Source: Rhodobacter sp.
Lineage (GTDB): Bacteria; Pseudomonadota; Alphaproteobacteria; Rhodobacterales; Rhodobacteraceae
Reading direction: 5' to 3'
Length of the DNA stretch: 17,153 bases
Assembly (NCBI GenBank): GCA_027482795.1
Contig: JAIXVS010000332.1
Coordinates: 1-17,153, forward strand
The notes beneath the pieces are model-generated. The model ran no database searches. It was given only the letters and a program-made list of their open reading frames with translations, and was not told where the DNA came from. Positions 13,059 to 17,153 of this stretch are shown piece after piece (within the stretch, counting starts at the first letter, position 1; each line of letters opens with the position of its first letter). The position numbers and the translations under genes were made by a program.

Positions 13059-13538
13059 CTATTGCTTGGTAAGACCAACAAAATACTCCCTGATGTAGTC
13101 ATTAGGAATACTGGTTATTCCTTCAGCTTTCGCAACCGCCCAAGGAGAACCTTCTTCATGTGTCATTGCAGAAAGACTTGGCGCTGAAATACCAACATAT
13201 TTCTCCCAAGCAATATCCAAAGCATCATAAAGCTGCTTACACTCTCTATTCACGACAAAGGCCGTTTCCTTTTGAGCGGCAAAATCGAATTCAGTTAAGT
13301 ATTTAGTAATCTTTCCTGAGCCAAATGCCTTCAAGCCATGATAAATCTGACCAACTACGGGGCCATAAGGCCATACCTCGAATTGCTGATCGATTGCTGG
13401 CTCCCCTGTGATGGCCAAGTGCCAACCATGGGTATAAAACAGTAATTTTTGAGCCTTCATAGGAGAAATGTCATCTCGACCTTCCTTGAAGGATCGCTCC
13501 AGTAGCGAGTTCATAACATGACGTGTAGCAAAAGACAT
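13059..13538 (-). CDS. Panacea (DUF4065/SocA-like) domain protein, putative antitoxin
   Basis: The 159-residue protein is essentially one Panacea/DUF4065 domain. Visible are ISPMKAQKLLFYTHGWHLAITGEP (24-47), the hallmark FEVWPYGPVVGQIYHGLKAFGSG (53-75), and near the end SAPSLSAMTHEEGSPWAVAK (118-137). Proteins of this group include Caulobacter SocA, and Panacea proteins have been shown to neutralise many unrelated toxins, including translation inhibitors and membrane disruptors, encoded next to them. The ATG at 13538 has an excellent GGAGG site five bases upstream. The membrane protein gene follows 13 bases behind. Paired direct repeats and a small inverted repeat lie in the 150-base upstream gap, as expected of an autoregulated TA operon. 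Base composition is clearly less GC-rich than in ilvE or the SDR gene on either side. A phage-associated regulatory role is the main alternative. Confidence 0.9.
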   Translation of the reverse strand: MSFATRHVMNSLLERSFKEGRDDISPMKAQKLLFYTHGWHLAITGEPAIDQQFEVWPYGPVVGQIYHGLKAFGSGKITKYLTEFDFAAQKETAFVVNRECKQLYDALDIAWEKYVGISAPSLSAMTHEEGSPWAVAKAEGITSIPNDYIREYFVGLTKQ

Positions 13539-13620
13539 GATTCCTCCCCCTATAAACTACGAAGCACCACATTCGGATTGTCGTTTAGCAGGTTCTACCA
13601 GATAGTCATATAGAACAAAA

Positions 13621-13651
13621 ATGTCACAGCGAAATGCTGTTGATGTCACAG
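13621..13651. promoter_or_regulatory. Paired direct repeats upstream of the Panacea cassette
   Basis: ATGTCACAG occurs at 13621-13629 and again at 13643-13651, 22 bases apart, about two helical turns. Between them ACAGC/GCTGT (13626-13630 with 13636-13640) forms a short inverted repeat. The site is about 85 bases upstream of the Panacea ATG, within the only non-coding stretch that could hold its promoter. I could not place a convincing -35/-10 pair. An operator role is inference. Confidence 0.45.
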
Positions 13652-13688
13652 ATTTGTTAGAATTTTGCGAAAAGTTGCTCGACTTGCC

Positions 13689-14456
13689 CTAAACCGCGCT
13701 AAAGCCCCCATCCACAAACAACTGCGCGCCGTTTACAAAACTCGCCTCATCGCTGGCCAAATACAGCGCCGCGCGGGCAATATCTTCGGGCTGACCAAAC
13801 CGCCCCTGCGCCGCCTTAATCGCCGCATCAGATACATCCACGCCCATCGCCGTCAACTCGCGCACCTCGCGCTGGCCATGCGGCGTGTCGATGAAGCCGG
13901 GGCAGACGGCGTTACAGCGGATACCGCGATCCCGAAATTCCACCGCAATCGCGCGGGCAAACATATGGCACGCGCCTTTGGTGGCATCATACAGCACCTC
14001 ATTGGGCGTAGCATAGACCGCCGAAATGGACGAGGTGCAGACAATCGCCCCGCCCCCTGCCCGCAGCATTTGCGGCAGCACGGCGCGGGTGACCAGATAC
14101 ATTGATTTCACGTTCACATCGAACAGAAAATCCCAATCCTCTTCCTCGGTTTCCAGAAAGGGCTTAATCACAATCGTGCCCGCATGGTTGAACAAAATAT
14201 TAGCATCACCCAAGGCCGATTGCAGGGCGTCAACAGCGCCGTCCACCTGCGCCTTGCGCGAGACATCAGCAGCGGCAAAGGCGGCTTTATGGCCATTTGC
14301 CACCAATTCTGCCGCCTGCGCTGCGCCCAATTCTGCATTGCGGTCGATGATGCCCACAGCGGCACCCTCGGCGGCGAACAGGCGCGCGGCAGCGGCCCCG
14401 CAGCCCGATGCCCCGCCCGAAATAATCGCCACTTTTCCCGCCAAACGCTGCGCCAT
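13689..14456 (-). CDS. Short-chain dehydrogenase/reductase, NAD-preferring
   Basis: The 255-residue length is typical for a classical SDR, which oxidises or reduces an alcohol/carbonyl with NAD(P). Seen are the nucleotide motif SGGASGCG (13-20), Asp38 at the end of the second strand (VGIIDRN), which favours NAD over NADP, and LFNHAG (88-93, the NNAG position). The catalytic set is Asn115, Ser143, Tyr156 and Lys160 (SSISAVYATPNEVLYDATKGA). CPGFIDTP follows, and the C-terminus is ALYLASDEASFVNGAQLFVDGGFS. The ATG at 14456 has AAGGGG seven bases upstream; the open frame further up to 14741 lies inside the Hint gene and is not SDR-like. It begins 13 bases after the Hint protein gene, so they may be co-transcribed, an odd pairing. 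The substrate is unknown; 3-oxoacyl-ACP reductase-like or sugar/alcohol dehydrogenase are options. Confidence 0.93.
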   Translation of the reverse strand: MAQRLAGKVAIISGGASGCGAAAARLFAAEGAAVGIIDRNAELGAAQAAELVANGHKAAFAAADVSRKAQVDGAVDALQSALGDANILFNHAGTIVIKPFLETEEEDWDFLFDVNVKSMYLVTRAVLPQMLRAGGGAIVCTSSISAVYATPNEVLYDATKGACHMFARAIAVEFRDRGIRCNAVCPGFIDTPHGQREVRELTAMGVDVSDAAIKAAQGRFGQPEDIARAALYLASDEASFVNGAQLFVDGGFSAV

Positions 14457-14469
14457 TGCCCGCCCCTTA

Positions 14470-17153
14470 TTAGCGCGCCGCAACAGCCTTTTTGCGCGGC
14501 GCAGTGTGTATCTGGCCAGTGTCTTCCATTTTGCGCCCCATATGCAAGAGCCGCGCCTCATGCGCGCGCAGGCTGCGGCGGGCCGATGGGCCATAGGCGA
14601 CAAAATCGCCCCCCGCCACATGCGGCAGCACTGCGCAAATCTGCGCGCGCGCGCCCTCGCCCAGCGCATCGAACCCCTCTTCGCCGGGGTGGAAACTTTC
14701 CGCCCCCGCCCCTTCGGCAAAGACAATCTCATGCGCGTCAAACAGAATGTGGTAATAGGTCACTTCGCGCATCGGATGGGGGCGAATGGCAGCGCCATCG
14801 ACCAGCATTTTGGCCGCCGCAATCACCTCATCCGTGCCAAACAGCAATTCAACCCGCCAGCCCGACACCAACATGCGGTGCAAGGGCGACACCATGATAT
14901 CGCGCCGATTACCCAAGCTGCCTGCCGCAATCAAAATCGGGGCCAAATCGCCCAGCCCGTCCACCGTCATGCAGCCGATCCAGCGGATCGGTTGCAGCCC
15001 GTGATCGGCCGTTTCCACCAAATCACCCACCCGCAGCTTTTCAATCGGGCGGTGGCCTTTGGCTGTGGCCAGCCGCGTGCCAGCGGTAAAGCAGACAGCC
15101 GTATTTTCATCATTCAGCAGCGCGCCAGCAACCGCGACCCCGCCGTTTTGAATGCGCAAACCGCCTGCCGATTGCAAAATGCCGTCCACCTGATCGGCGC
15201 GCAGCCATTTCAGTGCATTGTCATATTGATTGCCAGGGTTCGCGGCATTCCACGCAGCCAAGGTCGTGGCATTATAAAACCCGCGCAGATCAACAAAATC
15301 ATTGTCCAAATTGCCGTTGCCCGACACGCCTGTCGTGGCATCAAAGTCGGTGATCGTATCAGCGCCTTGAGCGGAAAATACATCCGCCTCAGAGCCGCCC
15401 CGAAGAACATCATTGCCCGTACCGCCAAAGATAAAGTCGCGCCCCGCGCCGCCATCCACAGTGTCATTATCTGCGCCGCCAAACAGCAAATCATTGCCCA
15501 GCCCACCCGCGATCGAATCGTTGCCCTCATCGCCGCTGTAACTGTCGTTGCCCGCATTATCCCCTTGCAGCGTGTCATTACCCGTGCCGCCGAAATAGGT
15601 ATCATTGCCTACACCGTCCCAGAACCAGTCGTTGCCCGCGCCCGCATAGATCAGGGTATTGCCAAACAGGGCAGGAATCCCGCCCGCATCGTCAAAATTA
15701 TCGTCGCCGTCGCCGCCAAAGATCGTATTGTCGCCCGCGCCAAAATTGATCTGGTCACTGCCAGCGCCGCCATAGATCAGATCTGCACCCTCATCGCCGT
15801 TGATAAGGTCAGCGCCATCACCGCCATAAAGAATGTCAGCCCCAAGACCGCCCGCAATAGTATCGGCGGCAAAGGACCCTGTGATAACATCAGTGCCATC
15901 GCCACCGTCCAGCGATGATCCAACGGCAGCGGTCGCGGCGGAATTTGCAAAGATTGTATCGTTGCCCGCGCCGCCGAAAACCCTATCCGCCGCGCCCGAG
16001 GCGCTGATGCTTTCAGACCCATAGATCAGGTCATTGCCATCGCCACCATACAGCGTATCAACGTCAAGACCGCCCGATAGCGTATCATCGCCTGCATCGC
16101 CATACAGCAGGTCGGCCCCACCTGCACCGCCAGACATGATGTCGGATCCAGCGCCGCCAAACAGGGTGTCCCCACCCCCGTCCACCAAGCCGCCGCCATC
16201 CAGCGTGTCATTGCCTGCGCCGCCATAGATAAGATCAGCTTCATTGCCGCCGTCTACAAACGATCCCACCGTCGTTGCAGTTCCCGTCGCGGCATAGATC
16301 GTATCTGCGCCCACGCCGCCAAAAAGACTGTCACCCAGGGCAGACACAGGTGCCGCGCCAGCCCCGTAAATTAGGTCATTGCCCGAACCACCAACCAAGG
16401 ATTCCGAAGTATCGCCGCGGCCTGTCAGCGTATCATTCGCGCTGCCGCCAATGATGGTTTCAATACTGCCATAGGTTCGCCCAAATTGATCGACACCCGT
16501 TTGCAGATTGATATTGAATGCGATGGCGTCCACGGATGTGCCACCAATCTGGTACACATCGTCGCCCGCACCGCCGAACACAGCTTCGTTTAGGCCGAAA
16601 TTGGCCCAGATCGTGTCGCTGCCATCGCCGCCATACAGGGTATCATCGCCGATCCCGCCGTCAATCTGATCATTCCCAAGCCCACCATACAGCGTATCAT
16701 TCCATACCGCCGTTGTCCGTTCGATCACGGATACGTTGTCGATGACCAAATCAGAAATGAATGAGCCCGTCGATGTGGGGTTCGATATGCGGATTGTGGT
16801 GCTGGCTGATCCAGCCGTAAAGGCAAAACTAATGGTCTGGCTTGTTGCATTGTTAATCGTATAGGTCTGGCTGGCAATCACCACGCCCGCGGCGTCCAGC
16901 ACCGAAACAACAACGGTATGGTTGCCCGTTCCACTGCCATTTTCGCCCAAAAGCATCGACAGATCATAGCTTTCGCCCTGCGTCGTTGCGATGGTTTGCT
17001 GGATGGAATCACCATAAACCGCTTCGTCTTGGGCATTCAGCGCGGCAACGTTCCCATTCGCGCCGCCAATGCTGTAGATCAGGGGTGCGCTGCCGCCCGT
17101 TGGGTTATTGGCCGTCCAACCTGTCAGCCCGCCCGAAAAGTCGCCATTGGTGA
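14470..17153 (-). CDS. Secreted RTX repeat protein with C-terminal Hint domain (5' end outside window)
   Basis: The frame is open to the window edge, so the N-terminus is missing and about 894 codons are seen. The first part (about 17151-16710) begins NGDFSGGLTGWTANN and looks like a beta-sandwich, carbohydrate-binding-type module (SYDLSMLLGENGSG, TTIRISNPTSTGSFISDLVIDNVSV). From about 16710 to 15350 lie more than twenty calcium-binding nonapeptides of the GGxGxDxLY kind (LYGGLGNDQIDGG, IYGGAGNDTLDGG), then DFVDLRGFYNATTLAAWNAANPG. From 15093 comes a Hint_2-type domain: Cys first (CFTAGTRLATAKGHRPIEKLRVGDLVET), then VSPLHRMLV with the conserved His, EIVFAEGAGAESF, and a basic tail PRKKAVAAR. 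Such proteins are common in Rhodobacterales and are presumed to leave by type I secretion and fold with calcium outside. Its exact job (adhesion, matrix) is unknown. The Hint domain may self-cleave. Confidence 0.92.
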   Translation of the reverse strand, partial: TNGDFSGGLTGWTANNPTGGSAPLIYSIGGANGNVAALNAQDEAVYGDSIQQTIATTQGESYDLSMLLGENGSGTGNHTVVVSVLDAAGVVIASQTYTINNATSQTISFAFTAGSASTTIRISNPTSTGSFISDLVIDNVSVIERTTAVWNDTLYGGLGNDQIDGGIGDDTLYGGDGSDTIWANFGLNEAVFGGAGDDVYQIGGTSVDAIAFNINLQTGVDQFGRTYGSIETIIGGSANDTLTGRGDTSESLVGGSGNDLIYGAGAAPVSALGDSLFGGVGADTIYAATGTATTVGSFVDGGNEADLIYGGAGNDTLDGGGLVDGGGDTLFGGAGSDIMSGGAGGADLLYGDAGDDTLSGGLDVDTLYGGDGNDLIYGSESISASGAADRVFGGAGNDTIFANSAATAAVGSSLDGGDGTDVITGSFAADTIAGGLGADILYGGDGADLINGDEGADLIYGGAGSDQINFGAGDNTIFGGDGDDNFDDAGGIPALFGNTLIYAGAGNDWFWDGVGNDTYFGGTGNDTLQGDNAGNDSYSGDEGNDSIAGGLGNDLLFGGADNDTVDGGAGRDFIFGGTGNDVLRGGSEADVFSAQGADTITDFDATTGVSGNGNLDNDFVDLRGFYNATTLAAWNAANPGNQYDNALKWLRADQVDGILQSAGGLRIQNGGVAVAGALLNDENTAVCFTAGTRLATAKGHRPIEKLRVGDLVETADHGLQPIRWIGCMTVDGLGDLAPILIAAGSLGNRRDIMVSPLHRMLVSGWRVELLFGTDEVIAAAKMLVDGAAIRPHPMREVTYYHILFDAHEIVFAEGAGAESFHPGEEGFDALGEGARAQICAVLPHVAGGDFVAYGPSARRSLRAHEARLLHMGRKMEDTGQIHTAPRKKAVAAR
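15350..16710 (-). repeat. RTX nonapeptide repeat array
   Basis: Coding repeats of nine residues, GGxGxDxLx or close variants, occur more than twenty times. They are interrupted by longer non-repeat spacers, for example IWANFGLNEAVF, IYAATGTATTVGSFV, IFANSAATAAVGSSL and FDDAGGIPALFG. Each pair of turns should bind calcium in a parallel beta-roll. The Asp positions are largely kept. Confidence 0.9.

Noticed and set aside
13046..13102. ATG at 13102 as start of the small membrane protein
   Set aside because: It has no Shine-Dalgarno sequence and overlaps the Panacea gene by 44 bases, whereas GTG at 13045 has CAAGGA just upstream and no overlap.
14026..15918. Plus-strand open frame of 630 codons
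   Set aside because: It lies fully antisense to the SDR and RTX/Hint genes, has no domain, and is Ala/Arg/Ile-rich as expected of the mirror of repeated GGxGxD codons in high-GC DNA.
15350..16710. CRISPR-like or non-coding repeat array
   Set aside because: The periodicity is 27 bases of coding nonapeptides with varied spacers; it is an RTX array, not identical repeats with unique spacers.

Overview
The window looks like a chromosome segment of an alphaproteobacterium of the order Rhodobacterales (roseobacter/Rhodobacter type). The grounds are high-GC coding sequence with strong GCG/GGC codon use, the block argH / lipoproteins / lysA / large TIGR02302-type membrane protein, the block deacetylase-xseB-ispA-dxs, a PetP/PetR-like MarR plus OmpR regulator pair beside ilvE, and a Hint-domain RTX protein. 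The genus cannot be fixed from the sequence.

Layout. 1-4736 (+): 3' end of argH, two tiny lipoproteins (the second, LptM-like, sits before lysA), lysA, and a large TIGR02302/DUF4175-type protein with a Gln/Glu/Gly-rich C-terminal half. 4737-4855: convergent intergenic with tandem hairpins and copy 1 of a small conserved element. 4856-10319 (-): one tight run, transcribed from right to left: HDAC-like deacetylase, xseB, ispA, dxs, then an Mrr-type restriction endonuclease and a PAP2 phosphatase. 10320-10406: copy 2 of the element and two hairpins. 10407-11633 (-): petR and petP; petP is frameshifted near its 3' end. 11634-11774: divergent regulatory region with a palindrome. 11775-12641 (+): ilvE. 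12722-13538 (-): a less GC-rich cassette with a Panacea/DUF4065 protein and a two-helix membrane protein, probably a toxin-antitoxin pair. 13689-17153 (-): an SDR dehydrogenase and the C-terminal ~890 codons of a secreted RTX/Hint protein, whose 5' end is outside the window.

How the genes work together. ispA and dxs serve isoprenoid synthesis (MEP pathway entry and prenyl chain elongation). lysA and ilvE make lysine and branched-chain amino acids, and argH makes arginine. PetPR controls respiratory/photosynthetic genes in relatives. Two accessory insertions interrupt this core: Mrr behind dxs, and the Panacea cassette between ilvE and the SDR.

The items most worth a second look are (1) the Panacea/two-TM pair, a candidate membrane-acting TA system with paired direct repeats upstream, (2) the double-hairpin, C-tract, GGATATTTGA...AAGAAAAGAAG module found twice in the same orientation behind operons, and (3) the petP frameshift, which fits loss of one copy of an 11-bp tandem repeat. 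No gene-free stretch exceeds about 150 bases. I saw no tRNA, rRNA, CRISPR array or insertion sequence.
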